Part shown: one piece after another, positions 46,391-54,536 of the stretch
Position numbering within the stretch: the stretch's first letter is position 1
Layout of the letters: every line of letters begins with the position of its first letter
Source: Leptospira ilyithenensis
GTDB lineage: Bacteria > Spirochaetota > Leptospiria > Leptospirales > Leptospiraceae
Length of the DNA: 64,000 bases
Assembly (NCBI RefSeq): GCF_004771005.1
Contig: NZ_RQHV01000050.1
Span: 62,001 to 126,000 of the forward strand
Direction of reading: 5' to 3'
Notes under the pieces: generated by a model
Databases searched by the model: none
Told to the model about the DNA's origin: nothing
Seen by the model: only the letters and a program-made list of their open reading frames with translations
Made by a program: the position numbers and the translations under genes

Positions 46391-46843
46391 TTAAGCCGCT
46401 GATTCATTCCGAACCAGTTCTTCAAACATAATTGCAATAGCGATCTCTTCCGGATTGATCGCACGTCCGGAAGGAGCACGAAGACTCACACGTATAGCAT
46501 CTTGACTTGCAACAAATGGTTTATCACCTGGGATCGGAAACATCTGAAAGCCAGGTGTCCCTTTAGGTGCTCCGGCAGTGGATACTTGCAGTTCGCCATG
46601 TATTAACCTTCGAGTTTTGAGAGAGTTTTCCGATGTGAATTCTATTAACGCATTTTCTAATGTAAATTCACTACCTGGTATTTTGCTTTCCGCATAACGT
46701 AAAACAAACCCATGAATTCGGCCACCGGTTGAAGATGGATTTGTTATGACGATTGCGTCATTGGCAGTCTGCCCTTGCGCAATCGTTTTTTTGTTATGTC
46801 CTGCTAAAATAGTAAACGGGTTTTTCTTCGATTCTTTTTCCAT
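46391..46843 (-). CDS. Capsid-like beta protein, 150 residues
   Basis: Mostly beta-like. The late stretch PFVASQDAIRVSLRAPSGR (ending about 40 residues before a C-terminal IAIAIMFEELVR) resembles in spacing and pattern the C-terminal part of the next protein (LKAGDSFTVEARHPIG). Two small, related beta-sandwich proteins side by side are found in the two-capsid-protein viruses of the P23-77 type. The resemblance is by eye. Confidence 0.6.
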   Translation of the reverse strand: MEKESKKNPFTILAGHNKKTIAQGQTANDAIVITNPSSTGGRIHGFVLRYAESKIPGSEFTLENALIEFTSENSLKTRRLIHGELQVSTAGAPKGTPGFQMFPIPGDKPFVASQDAIRVSLRAPSGRAINPEEIAIAIMFEELVRNESAA

Positions 46844-46874
46844 TTTAATTCCTCCGATTAACTTTTACTATATG

Positions 46875-47516
46875 CTACTTTGCGGCCTTGTCTTCGATCG
46901 TAAGTAGTTTGAAAACTAACAAGTAGTTGTTCAAGACTGCATCGACTCCGATTGGGTGGCGTGCTTCGACTGTGAAGGAATCTCCAGCTTTAAGATCAAG
47001 AGGAAGTCTTAAGACTTTTCTCTCATTCTCCAATCCTCCGTTTGCTGGGACAAGAGCACTGACGGGAACGTGACCATTTACTGTTCCAGTTCCGAGCAAA
47101 GCACCGCGCATAACCTGAGGTAATGCTTCATGAAATTCTTCACCGATCGCTTCACGCTTAGGATCTTTGTTTAGGCGAATCTCAAACGCAAGCTGAGCAA
47201 GCAATTGAGTAGCCGCATCGAGCACCTTGTAATCGCCTGCGGTTGTTCCTGCGGAAAAGTCAATTTGCTTAAAATCCGGCCCGTAAAGTTTGAGCTGGCC
47301 AGCGAGCAATTTTCCAACTTGCGAATCAAGAGGATTCTTTCCTTGCGTATTGTACTTCGCAAATTGTGGGTAACCTTCCGCAGCTTCCTGTTGAGCAAAG
47401 TACGGGAAAGTTGTCCTGTTTGTTGTGAGCCTAACAGTTGAATATTTACTAGAAATGATTTTGTTATTATCTAGTATTGTTGCAACCGGGTTGCTGTTTG
47501 GTGGTTGTTTTACCAT
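46875..47516 (-). CDS. Major-capsid candidate, 213 residues
   Basis: Soluble, Lys/Gln/Gly-rich, with beta strands near both ends (YSTVRLTTNRTTF, SFTVEARHPIG, NNYLLVFKLLTIED) typical of jelly-roll proteins. It has a GAGAAGGAAAA leader. As the largest simple beta-type protein in the structural block, it is my best candidate for a capsid protein. No family was recognised and no packaging ATPase accompanies it. Confidence 0.55.
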   Translation of the reverse strand: MVKQPPNSNPVATILDNNKIISSKYSTVRLTTNRTTFPYFAQQEAAEGYPQFAKYNTQGKNPLDSQVGKLLAGQLKLYGPDFKQIDFSAGTTAGDYKVLDAATQLLAQLAFEIRLNKDPKREAIGEEFHEALPQVMRGALLGTGTVNGHVPVSALVPANGGLENERKVLRLPLDLKAGDSFTVEARHPIGVDAVLNNYLLVFKLLTIEDKAAK

Positions 47517-47560
47517 TGTTTTTTCCTTCTCTTCATAAAGAGTACATTTTATTCTACGCT

Positions 47561-48100
47561 TTAGAGAGCGTAGATTTCATCACCTAAACCGGATAACATA
47601 GAATAAACGTCATCAGCCGATTCGGTTTCTGTTAGATCGCTTGAAGTGATTGAATCACCATAGCCTGATAAGGATCTGTTTCCGGAGAATTGAACTTCGG
47701 GGAGTGCATTCTTGATGCGCTTTTCAACTTCTGTTTGTAAGATTTGTTCCAGCCTATCGGCTCCGATCGTTACTCCATCTGCTACGCCTGCACCCGAAAG
47801 AAGTGTTTGAACTTGTGCGGGTAGGTTTGATTTGATCTTAGGAATATTCACGATCGAAACTAATGCCGCAGCTCCTAAGCCAGCTTGGCCACCAGTTCGA
47901 ATTGATTGATCCTTGATCGTCTTACCAAACTTAATTGCCCCAACAAACAAAGCTGTTGAAGCCGCGGCCGCGGCAACGCCTGGGAATTTATCAGCTCCGA
48001 TTTTTTGAACCGAATCGGATTTGCTAAGTGCGCGGGATACAAAAAAAGAACCAAACGCGGTTACGGCTAACTTTGCCGCTTCGATGGATTGATTACTCAT
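47561..48100 (-). CDS. Membrane protein with Ala/Gly-rich spans
   Basis: 179 residues. Two apolar Ala/Gly-rich segments (about 36-56 and 74-92) are followed by a polar C-terminal half with SLSGYGDSITSSDLTETESADD. It could lie in a virion membrane below the capsid. It begins one base after the basic peptide gene ends. Confidence 0.55.
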   Translation of the reverse strand: MSNQSIEAAKLAVTAFGSFFVSRALSKSDSVQKIGADKFPGVAAAAASTALFVGAIKFGKTIKDQSIRTGGQAGLGAAALVSIVNIPKIKSNLPAQVQTLLSGAGVADGVTIGADRLEQILQTEVEKRIKNALPEVQFSGNRSLSGYGDSITSSDLTETESADDVYSMLSGLGDEIYAL

Positions 48101-48298
48101 TTACGCAACCTTCTTGAGAATTTTCCCGACTTTCTCAGTTATTGCATCACGAAGCTTTCTCTTCTTTTCAGGTGCTTCTTTTGCTTCTTTATACTTTGCA
48201 GCATATTTAACCATGCGCGTCTCGTATGCTTCCCATGTTTTGATTGAAGCACCGGCTTTAGGTTGTTTTGGCTTTTTCGGAAGTTTTCTTCTCTTCAT
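48101..48298 (-). CDS. Very basic small protein
   Basis: 65 residues, about a third Lys/Arg (KRRKLPKKPKQPKAG, APEKKRKLRDA). It probably binds nucleic acid, for example to condense or package the genome. It overlaps the 522-residue gene by four bases. No family recognised. Confidence 0.6.
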   Translation of the reverse strand: MKRRKLPKKPKQPKAGASIKTWEAYETRMVKYAAKYKEAKEAPEKKRKLRDAITEKVGKILKKVA

Positions 48299-49863
48299 CT
48301 TCTTCGTCCTTGTTTTAAAAATAGAATTGCTCCGCCTAATACAACAACCGCGCCACCTATCATAATATAGGTTTTCGTGTTGTCCTTTGGTTGCGCTTGC
48401 TGTTGAGATGTAACGGAGTTCGTAATTGGTGTTTGCGTTGAGCGATTTGCAACCGGCGTTTGAATAGCGCGAGGTGGTGGCGGTGGTGTGACAACTGGCC
48501 GCGAAGCTGTACTCGTGACTCTTGGAGGAGTAGGAGCCGGTCTTACTGTCGTTTGTGGACGGCTTGCAGTCGTTCCCGAAGCTCCGGGTAAGAATTGACT
48601 CACCAACGGTAAAGCCAAGCCAGCTCCGGGTATAACGGTGCTTAATGCTGGGCCAGCAATAGAAAGTAAAGAGCTTATATCAAATCCTAAATTTGAATTT
48701 GAACCGTAAGGACTACCGTCCATCGAATAATATTGATTTGTCGTCGGATCTAAGTATCCAGATCCATCTATCAAATAGTAGATCCCATCATTTGCCGTGT
48801 ATCCATTTGCATCTTGGTATCCAGGTTCCAAATAAGAGGAAGGTTGTGTCGATCCGGTCTGTCCTCCGTAAGGACTACCATCCATTGCATACCATTGACC
48901 CGATTGAGGATCTAAAAATCCAGATCCATCATTCAGATAATACATTCCATCGCTGGCAGTGTATCCTTGTTGGTCTTCGTATCCGGGTTGAGTATAATCC
49001 TGTGGTTGCTCTTCTGCGCCAGCTTCTTGTCCTGTAGCCATACCAGCATTTGGATTCAATATGTTTGAAACCAAAGATGTTGCAGTGCTGACCAGTCCAC
49101 TGGCCGCTTGTCCAACTGCTTCAAGAGGTTTTGTCAATGCTTCATTTGTAAATTGCTGAGCGCCTTGACTGATTTGTTGTCCTACGTTAGAAACACCTTG
49201 GCTAATTTGCTGACCGATGTTAGAAACCATGTTACCGATGTCCGGAACTTTGATTTTAGGAATGTCGATCTTTGGGATGTTAATCTTAGGAATATTTATT
49301 TTTGGAATTTTAAACTTTGGAATATTGATCTTAGGTATAGAGATTTTAGGAATGCTGATCTTCGGAAGAGAGATCTTTGGCATCGAAAGTTTAGGCATTG
49401 AGAGTTTGGGTAACTTTAGGCCGCCGACTTTTAAAGAAATTCCGAGTTCGTGCGCGCCTTCTAACAATACATAGTTGTTTTGTGCTGTTGGATGAGAGAT
49501 CCCGGCAAGTGTGCCGTCTAAGTTATAGTGAATGATTGTTTGTGGAGATGTATTACCTAATGTTCCATCTTCAATGCAAACTGAACAACCGAGCAAATTC
49601 CCTTTCTTGCCTACATGCCAAATGACACCTTTCGAATCTTGGAATGATTCGACGGCTTCTTCCGTACCTAAGTTACTAGGAGTGTAACGTTCATATAGCG
49701 GAGAATAATCATACCCGACGATATGATCTCCATTCAGTGAAACTTTGTATTGTTTTCCGATAGTTGAATCACCGAAAAGGAAATGGCTTTTCTCTTGCTT
49801 TAAAAGAGAAAGACCATCCTTCCCGTGATCTCCTTCCAGAATGTGTAACTGTGCGGTTGACAT
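48295..49863 (-). CDS. Repeat-rich membrane-anchored structural protein
   Basis: 522 residues. After a ~145-residue head come about a dozen tandem pentapeptides of the type PKI-x-I / PKL-S-M (about residues 155-210; DNA 49235-49410), a helical QISQGVSNVGQQISQG part, two ~48-residue Tyr-rich repeats (each with a GYTA-x-DG-x-YYL, a DGSG-x-LDP and an MDGSPYG), a Pro/Thr-rich linker and a C-terminal membrane segment with KQGRRR. The overall design looks like an entry or adhesion protein rooted in a membrane. No family recognised. Confidence 0.65.
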   Translation of the reverse strand: MSTAQLHILEGDHGKDGLSLLKQEKSHFLFGDSTIGKQYKVSLNGDHIVGYDYSPLYERYTPSNLGTEEAVESFQDSKGVIWHVGKKGNLLGCSVCIEDGTLGNTSPQTIIHYNLDGTLAGISHPTAQNNYVLLEGAHELGISLKVGGLKLPKLSMPKLSMPKISLPKISIPKISIPKINIPKFKIPKINIPKINIPKIDIPKIKVPDIGNMVSNIGQQISQGVSNVGQQISQGAQQFTNEALTKPLEAVGQAASGLVSTATSLVSNILNPNAGMATGQEAGAEEQPQDYTQPGYEDQQGYTASDGMYYLNDGSGFLDPQSGQWYAMDGSPYGGQTGSTQPSSYLEPGYQDANGYTANDGIYYLIDGSGYLDPTTNQYYSMDGSPYGSNSNLGFDISSLLSIAGPALSTVIPGAGLALPLVSQFLPGASGTTASRPQTTVRPAPTPPRVTSTASRPVVTPPPPPRAIQTPVANRSTQTPITNSVTSQQQAQPKDNTKTYIMIGGAVVVLGGAILFLKQGRRR

Positions 49864-49991
49864 TTCTGATTACGCTTATCCGATTCTCAGAAAAAAGGGA
49901 TACAATTAAATCGTCTAACTGTTCAAAGGTTACGTTACATACAATTCATCTATTGAAGACTTTCTATATAATTGTATTCAATATAACCTAA
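49864..49991 (-). promoter_or_regulatory. Gap with three ATACAATT boxes; possible late promoter
   Basis: This 128-base gap is the largest within the main minus-strand run. ATACAATT occurs at 49900 and 49939, and inverted at 49970. It lies before the structural genes, so it may carry a late promoter and operators. No gene is seen. Confidence 0.35.
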
Positions 49992-50522
49992 CTAATCATA
50001 AAAATATCGAATAAATCCGGGCACAAATGGTGCAACTCCGTACTCATTGTGCGGATATGTTGGATCAAATGGAATCCATTTGATCGAATCAGTCTTTTTG
50101 TATTCGATATATATGTGATGAGGATCTGCAAATCTTCCGACAACTAACACTCTATAATCATATAGTCGAGGCTTTCCGAATATTTTATTCATGTAGTTCT
50201 GTAGCATGAAATAACTTAGGCTAAGGATCGTTCTATCATCGCAATCGAAAGGATGTCCTGTTCCTGCAAGTGCAATTGAAATGCGCGGCCTGTTTAAAAA
50301 TTCGATTCGATCCGGATCTTTTACATATTCTTGGGATCTTACGAATGCAAAAAATTCTTCCGGTGATAATGCGGCTAATCGTATTCCAAATTTGTTATTA
50401 TCAAGAAGATCGGTAAACCATGTCCGGGCTAACCTGTAGACATGAGAAACAGTTTCTTCGTAATCAATGAGTTCTTTGGCAGTTAGTTTGTATGGCCATG
50501 GTAAAAAAAAAGTCTCGTTCAT
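49992..50522 (-). CDS. Transglutaminase-like (papain-fold) protein
   Basis: 176 residues. The catalytic triad of the transglutaminase-like fold is visible in order: Cys94 in FDCDDRTI, His135 or His136 in PHHIYIEY, and Asp153 in PFDPTYP. Members are proteases, transamidases or peptidoglycan-linked enzymes. In small phages such proteins are sometimes virion-associated. It stands at the end of the early part and just before the structural genes, so a role in assembly or entry is possible. Confidence 0.75.
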   Translation of the reverse strand: MNETFFLPWPYKLTAKELIDYEETVSHVYRLARTWFTDLLDNNKFGIRLAALSPEEFFAFVRSQEYVKDPDRIEFLNRPRISIALAGTGHPFDCDDRTILSLSYFMLQNYMNKIFGKPRLYDYRVLVVGRFADPHHIYIEYKKTDSIKWIPFDPTYPHNEYGVAPFVPGFIRYFYD

Positions 50523-50576
50523 GAGACCTTTTGGAGCAAATTAGAATTGGATTGTCAAGGTAGGAAAAGGAGAGGG

Positions 50577-50861
50577 CTAGGGGTTATTTTTTTGAAAAAA
50601 TCTTTGTGACCAAGACTTCTTTTCTTTCGGTTCATTCTTATCGAACGATAAAGAAGTATTCTCCAATTTACTTAGAATGGATTTGATAGCAGACTCTGTT
50701 CGGTTATAAGCTTTAAATTTTTGAATTTGGTCTCTAACGGTGCTAGGATTACATTTCATGATATAAATCTTCTTTTGAACTGTTATGAGAGCCGCTTTCA
50801 GGATTAACCGATTACATATAATCTCTTCCAGAGAAAAATTTTGCACTTTATTTTTGCTCAT
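50577..50861 (-). CDS. Small basic protein of unknown function, 94 residues
   Basis: A helical, Lys-rich chain with no membrane segment; the body (RDQIQKFKAYNRTESAIKS) and the tail (KEKKSWSQRF) are basic. Its start overlaps the upstream stop as TAATG. No family recognised. Confidence 0.5.
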   Translation of the reverse strand: MSKNKVQNFSLEEIICNRLILKAALITVQKKIYIMKCNPSTVRDQIQKFKAYNRTESAIKSILSKLENTSLSFDKNEPKEKKSWSQRFFQKNNP

Positions 50862-51088
50862 TAAAATAAATCCTGTTCGACAGCTCGCTGGAGAATGACT
50901 TCCTTCTTTTTAACGATCTTGTCCTTTTTGTCGTTAACATAGTTAAGTTGATTAATGATAGTCGATAGTTCCCTATCGACCTCCATCATTTCTTTTTCCG
51001 CTTTTTCTAATTCCTTTTTCCAAAGAGGTTTTAGGTTATCTGTTTCCATATACGACTGCGCAGGGTTAAACGCTTTCAGTGCGCCCAT
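50861..51088 (-). CDS. Small coiled-coil protein, 75 residues
   Basis: I start it at the ATG at 51088, preceded at seven bases by GGAGAGGA. An open frame reaches back to 51259 but would overlap the previous gene by almost 200 bases and lacks such a site. The chain is a long heptad coil (KKELEKAEKEMMEVDREL, NYVNDKKDKIVKKKEV). It overlaps the 171-residue gene by 23 bases. Confidence 0.6.
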   Translation of the reverse strand: MGALKAFNPAQSYMETDNLKPLWKKELEKAEKEMMEVDRELSTIINQLNYVNDKKDKIVKKKEVILQRAVEQDLF

Positions 51089-51581
51089 TTGTTTCCTCTC
51101 CATTTCTAGGCTGGTTAGTAGCGCTTTGAGGTGCTTCTCCTGGATCGCTATTACTTCCTTGTGGAGCTTGCTTATCTCCTCCGTTGATGGCATTCGGATT
51201 TTCGGAAATTTGATTTTGAGGGACATCTCCGGGAATGTTGTTTTGTTTTGCATCGTCATTTTTCCCTAGATTAGATAAGTGCGAAACGGCTTTCTGTATT
51301 TCTTTAGCAGTCGGCTTTTCTTTCTCATAGAATTCTTTTTCGAGTGCTGCTCTGATTTCTTTTCCCATTGAAAGGAATTGTTCCGTCTCAAGTTGTTCGA
51401 GTATAGAATCAGAATGTCCATTCGTATAGCACCATTCCAACCAGACAAGTTCTCGTCGAACGCTTAGAACTAAAAGATTGTCAGAAGTATCTAAAACCTT
51501 TTTTAGTGCCTCAAGTGATTCATCTGGGCTTACACCCCAATTCCGTAGTGCACGTGCCTTTGTTGTATATATCATTATCAT
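51066..51581 (-). CDS. Protein of unknown function with a disordered tail, 171 residues
   Basis: A helical N-terminal half (DESLEALKKVLDTSDNLLVLS) is followed by a disordered Asn/Gly/Pro-rich tail. A strong GGAGG precedes two possible ATGs (51581 and 51575). No family recognised. Confidence 0.55.
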   Translation of the reverse strand: MIMIYTTKARALRNWGVSPDESLEALKKVLDTSDNLLVLSVRRELVWLEWCYTNGHSDSILEQLETEQFLSMGKEIRAALEKEFYEKEKPTAKEIQKAVSHLSNLGKNDDAKQNNIPGDVPQNQISENPNAINGGDKQAPQGSNSDPGEAPQSATNQPRNGEETNGRTESV

Positions 51582-51599
51582 TTACCTCCAATGATTGCA

Positions 51600-51779
51600 T
51601 TAAATATAAACATACTTATCGTTGTATGCTTTCTGTGTGATCATAGCGTAAGCTTCTGTTACATGATCTTGGCATAAGAGATTGCCATCTATGATTTGAT
51701 CCCCAAAGGATTCGCATCCTTGCGCTTCGCAAAACTCTGAAAGTTTCCGTTTAGGTGTTAAGTTGTTATAAAGGCTCAT
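51600..51779 (-). CDS. Small zinc-finger-like protein
   Basis: 59 residues. C-x4-C (CEAQGC) and a later C-x2-H (CQDH) are placed to bind zinc. A GAGGAG sits nine bases before the ATG, and the start overlaps the previous stop (ATGA). Such small zinc-binding proteins are common in early phage genes. No function can be assigned. Confidence 0.6.
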   Translation of the reverse strand: MSLYNNLTPKRKLSEFCEAQGCESFGDQIIDGNLLCQDHVTEAYAMITQKAYNDKYVYI

Positions 51780-51952
51780 ACTCTTTCTCCTCTATAGATA
51801 GAAGATCGTGTAACAATCTCGCCATGGTGGCGAAGTTGTTTTTGACATTCTTCGAAAGTTCCAGTGTGTATAAAGTTATCGAATATATAGGCGTTAAACA
51901 TTTCCCCGAAGAGGCCGCCAGGAATTGGTTCAAGTCTTACGGATGGTCTCAT
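51776..51952 (-). CDS. Small soluble protein of unknown function, 58 residues
   Basis: MRPSVRLEPIPGG at the start, later FIHTGTFEECQKQLRHHGE, which suggests a small alpha/beta domain. It overlaps both neighbours by four bases (ATGA), which is the main support for it being a gene. Confidence 0.5.
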   Translation of the reverse strand: MRPSVRLEPIPGGLFGEMFNAYIFDNFIHTGTFEECQKQLRHHGEIVTRSSIYRGERV

Positions 51953-52209
51953 TTCTCATCTCCATCATCACCCCATCCTGAAATGTATAAGAATACTCCT
52001 GATGCCCAAATTGAGAAGGGAATAGAAGCAAGGAACCCAATCCGCAAATTTAATGTTTCAAAAGGGGAAAGACTCCACTTAACAAAAGCGAAACAAGTAA
52101 ATGAAAGAAGAATCCCGAAAGGAACTGCCAAAACCGGAATCGGTACTTTTTTCAATAGCTTTCCGTAAAAAGAGAAAATATCTTCTTCTAGTTCATTGTT
52201 TTCTTTCAT
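51949..52209 (-). CDS. Membrane protein with two spans, 86 residues
   Basis: I choose the ATG at 52209, as it overlaps the previous stop (TAATG) and follows GGAGGG; an upstream ATG at 52224 is inside the previous gene. A charged head (NNELEEDIFSF) precedes two membrane segments (about 24-42 and 55-76). Confidence 0.55.
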   Translation of the reverse strand: MKENNELEEDIFSFYGKLLKKVPIPVLAVPFGILLSFTCFAFVKWSLSPFETLNLRIGFLASIPFSIWASGVFLYISGWGDDGDEK

Positions 52210-52388
52210 TATTTTGCCCTCCACGAATTCAAATAGGCTTCGAGAATATCAGTAGTAACAAACGAAACGAATAAATAGCTTATGATCGTAACGGGAGACC
52301 AGTCAAGGAGTGACCAGCTAGCACTAAGTAGACCAAAGATAAAATAAACGAATGAGAAAGCAGAGGTAAGAATAAGAATTTTTTTCAT
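52209..52388 (-). CDS. Small membrane protein with two spans, 59 residues
   Basis: MKKILILTSAFSFVYFIFG, then a Trp-flanked turn (SWSLLDWS) and a second apolar segment. ATGA overlap at the start and TAATG at the end make this a convincing coupled gene despite its size. No family recognised. Confidence 0.55.
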   Translation of the reverse strand: MKKILILTSAFSFVYFIFGLLSASWSLLDWSPVTIISYLFVSFVTTDILEAYLNSWRAK

Positions 52389-52843
52389 AACTCTTCGCCC
52401 ACTCTGATCCCAAAAGTTTTACCGATTAATTTTCTGTAGGTAGATTCTTTCCGCTTATTCCATTTTCGTAAGGTTGTAAAAGCACCACGCTCGTAGTTAA
52501 AGATTAACAGTAGATATTTGCCTTTCTTTGGTAGCCGGAAGTTTCCTCCTGGGAAACTAGTATCATAGTTTTTGAAAGTATCAGAAAGATCTTGTAAATC
52601 AGTAACAAGGACTTCTAATAGCACCGCATGTAGAGGGATTTGTTTTCCAAATGTGTTGAACTTATCATAGTAATTAAAAAAAGTTATCGTTGGATGATCA
52701 CCATTTTCTTTAGAATTGAACACGGCAATCGCGTGTAAGCATTCTTTTCTAGATCCAGTGTAAATCAGCTTATCGTCAACGAAAGCCTCGTAATTATAAT
52801 CGCCATAGATCTTCTTGATATAACATCGGTTTTGCTTCTTCAT
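52385..52843 (-). CDS. Protein of unknown function after the helicase, 152 residues
   Basis: Mixed alpha/beta, soluble. An Arg/Lys-rich C-terminus (LRKWNKRKESTYRKLIG) could bind DNA. It follows the helicase gene by eleven bases, so a replication role such as a primase or single-strand-binding accessory is possible. No family recognised. Confidence 0.55.
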   Translation of the reverse strand: MKKQNRCYIKKIYGDYNYEAFVDDKLIYTGSRKECLHAIAVFNSKENGDHPTITFFNYYDKFNTFGKQIPLHAVLLEVLVTDLQDLSDTFKNYDTSFPGGNFRLPKKGKYLLLIFNYERGAFTTLRKWNKRKESTYRKLIGKTFGIRVGEEL

Positions 52844-52854
52844 TTTCTACTCCG

Positions 52855-54357
52855 TCAGTGTTTTTCTGAAAATAATGTCTCTGATGTCTTCTTGTCTCCG
52901 GTGAGTTTAACAAGAAATGCACGGTGATTTCGATCAAGCTTACCTCTGTGGAAGTTCATTTTTGCCAACCCTCTCCCGATCCATCGAGTATCCATTTTAA
53001 ACGTAGGATGTTTTTCGTGGATAAAGAGATAGATGTCCGTTGCATTCATCCATCTGTGAGTTTTATCTTTCTCTTTGTATTCATCCAATTTGAGAGGCTT
53101 GAAATACTTTAGAATCAATTCATACTCGTTGTTAGAGTATTCGTATTGAAGATTGTTTTCTTGGATTTGCTTTTGTTCGTCGGCTCCCCAGTGAATTTGA
53201 TTCCAACGAATACTTTTATGAAGGTGGAAGACTTGCGCCCAAAATTTTTCAATTGGGATCTTTTGAAATTTATCTATCTGGATTGGTTCAGCTAATGAAA
53301 ATATAATGAAACGACGATTCCCTGTATCATCAACAAGGAACTCTACCTTGTTACATGCGGCTAGAAAGTTGGTTATCCGAGAAAAGTGTTGTGCATTGCG
53401 TGCGTAGGAAGCTCGTTCGAAGGAGCCTTTACTCGAAAGAAAATCGCGTAGATCTGCCGCATCCCTTTTGCTTGTGATCTTATCTATTTCATCCAAAAAC
53501 CAAATCCAAATTTTAGAAGCCGCGACCACCATATCTTTGGATCTTAAATCTTCGGGAATTCTTGAATTGTAATAGGCTTTAAGTTGCTTTGGGATTAAAC
53601 CATTAATGAAAGTAGACTTATACCAACCTTGCGAAGATTGGATGATCAAACAATGTTCATTACTAAATTCAGTTTCACTGAACAAAGAATATACGGCACG
53701 AATACACCATTTCTCAAAATATCTTCTAAATTCTAAATCGTTGGATACTTTAAGACAAGAACATACTTTCCCGATCCAATCGGTCTTCTTATCCCAGGGT
53801 TCCAATGATTCGAAATAGTCTTTAATTGGGTGGTAAGCAGGTATAAAGGAGGAACTCAATATTGAAAGTAAAGTATCCTTAGAAACATACTTATATTCTT
53901 TAAGTCTTTTAATATTAAGATATAGATCAGAAAAATCGCGGTCTGTCCATACAGTGAAATTCTTTGCACCTTTCGGTTTATGCTCTAAATTTTGACTTAC
54001 TTCATTGTATCGAATTTCCGCATTATCTTTGATATATGACTCTAGCTTGTGAACCTCTCCATCATAATCAATTTTGTCTGACTGCTTAACCGACTTCGTT
54101 GTATCAATTTTATCTACTACGATTAATTCAATTTTTCTTTTTCCTACTGAATTCGCTACCGCCTTGTTTAAGTCTTCAAAATATTTATTCTCTATATGTT
54201 TCTTTGCCGCCAATGCCGACGAACCATTGAACCCGAATATTATTTTCGAATCTGTTAATTTAACGAGCGTCATCCTTTCAAAAAAACGATTATAATAGAT
54301 TGCTGGTATAATCTTTTGAATTTCTATTTGAATTTTGTTTTCAGTTGGTTCGATCAT
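52855..54357 (-). CDS. VirE/VapE-type replication helicase with a DnaA-domain-I-like N-terminus
   Basis: 500 residues. Residues ~5-85 resemble the DnaA N-terminal domain in pattern (LVKLTDSKIIFGF, HIENKYFEDLNKAV). From ~100 on the family layout is clear: SFIPAYHPIKDYFESLEPWD, P-loop SSQGWYKST (241-249), IWFLDE (285-290), then NFLAACNKVEFLVDD and TGNRRF (345-350). The P-loop lacks the usual Gly before Lys, which some members of this family also do. It would unwind DNA for the element's replication. It is coupled to the zinc-ribbon gene. Confidence 0.8.
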   Translation of the reverse strand: MIEPTENKIQIEIQKIIPAIYYNRFFERMTLVKLTDSKIIFGFNGSSALAAKKHIENKYFEDLNKAVANSVGKRKIELIVVDKIDTTKSVKQSDKIDYDGEVHKLESYIKDNAEIRYNEVSQNLEHKPKGAKNFTVWTDRDFSDLYLNIKRLKEYKYVSKDTLLSILSSSFIPAYHPIKDYFESLEPWDKKTDWIGKVCSCLKVSNDLEFRRYFEKWCIRAVYSLFSETEFSNEHCLIIQSSQGWYKSTFINGLIPKQLKAYYNSRIPEDLRSKDMVVAASKIWIWFLDEIDKITSKRDAADLRDFLSSKGSFERASYARNAQHFSRITNFLAACNKVEFLVDDTGNRRFIIFSLAEPIQIDKFQKIPIEKFWAQVFHLHKSIRWNQIHWGADEQKQIQENNLQYEYSNNEYELILKYFKPLKLDEYKEKDKTHRWMNATDIYLFIHEKHPTFKMDTRWIGRGLAKMNFHRGKLDRNHRAFLVKLTGDKKTSETLFSEKH

Positions 54358-54536
54358 AGAAAGGCTATCCTTAATTTTTTAAACTCGACTTTTATTTCTT
54401 TAAATCGATCCAACAAACATCCCTTACAAAGATCAAATTGATAGAGCTTCACGTTCGAAGCTCCGCAATTAGAACAAGGTTTACTTTCTTTTTGTGTTTC
54501 ATTTTCTTTCTCTTTAGGGCTTTCTTTTTTTTTCAT
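54354..54536 (-). CDS. Small zinc-ribbon protein
   Basis: 60 residues. Lys/Glu-rich head, then CSNCG and CKGC pairs of a zinc ribbon. It overlaps both the integrase and the helicase genes by four bases. It could be an excisionase-like or replication-linked DNA-binding protein; nothing in the sequence decides this. Confidence 0.6.
   Translation of the reverse strand: MKKKESPKEKENETQKESKPCSNCGASNVKLYQFDLCKGCLLDRFKEIKVEFKKLRIAFL

Noticed and set aside
51089..51259. N-terminal extension of the 75-residue coiled-coil gene to 132 residues
   Set aside because: It would overlap the preceding gene by almost 200 bases; the internal start at 51088 has a strong ribosome-binding site.
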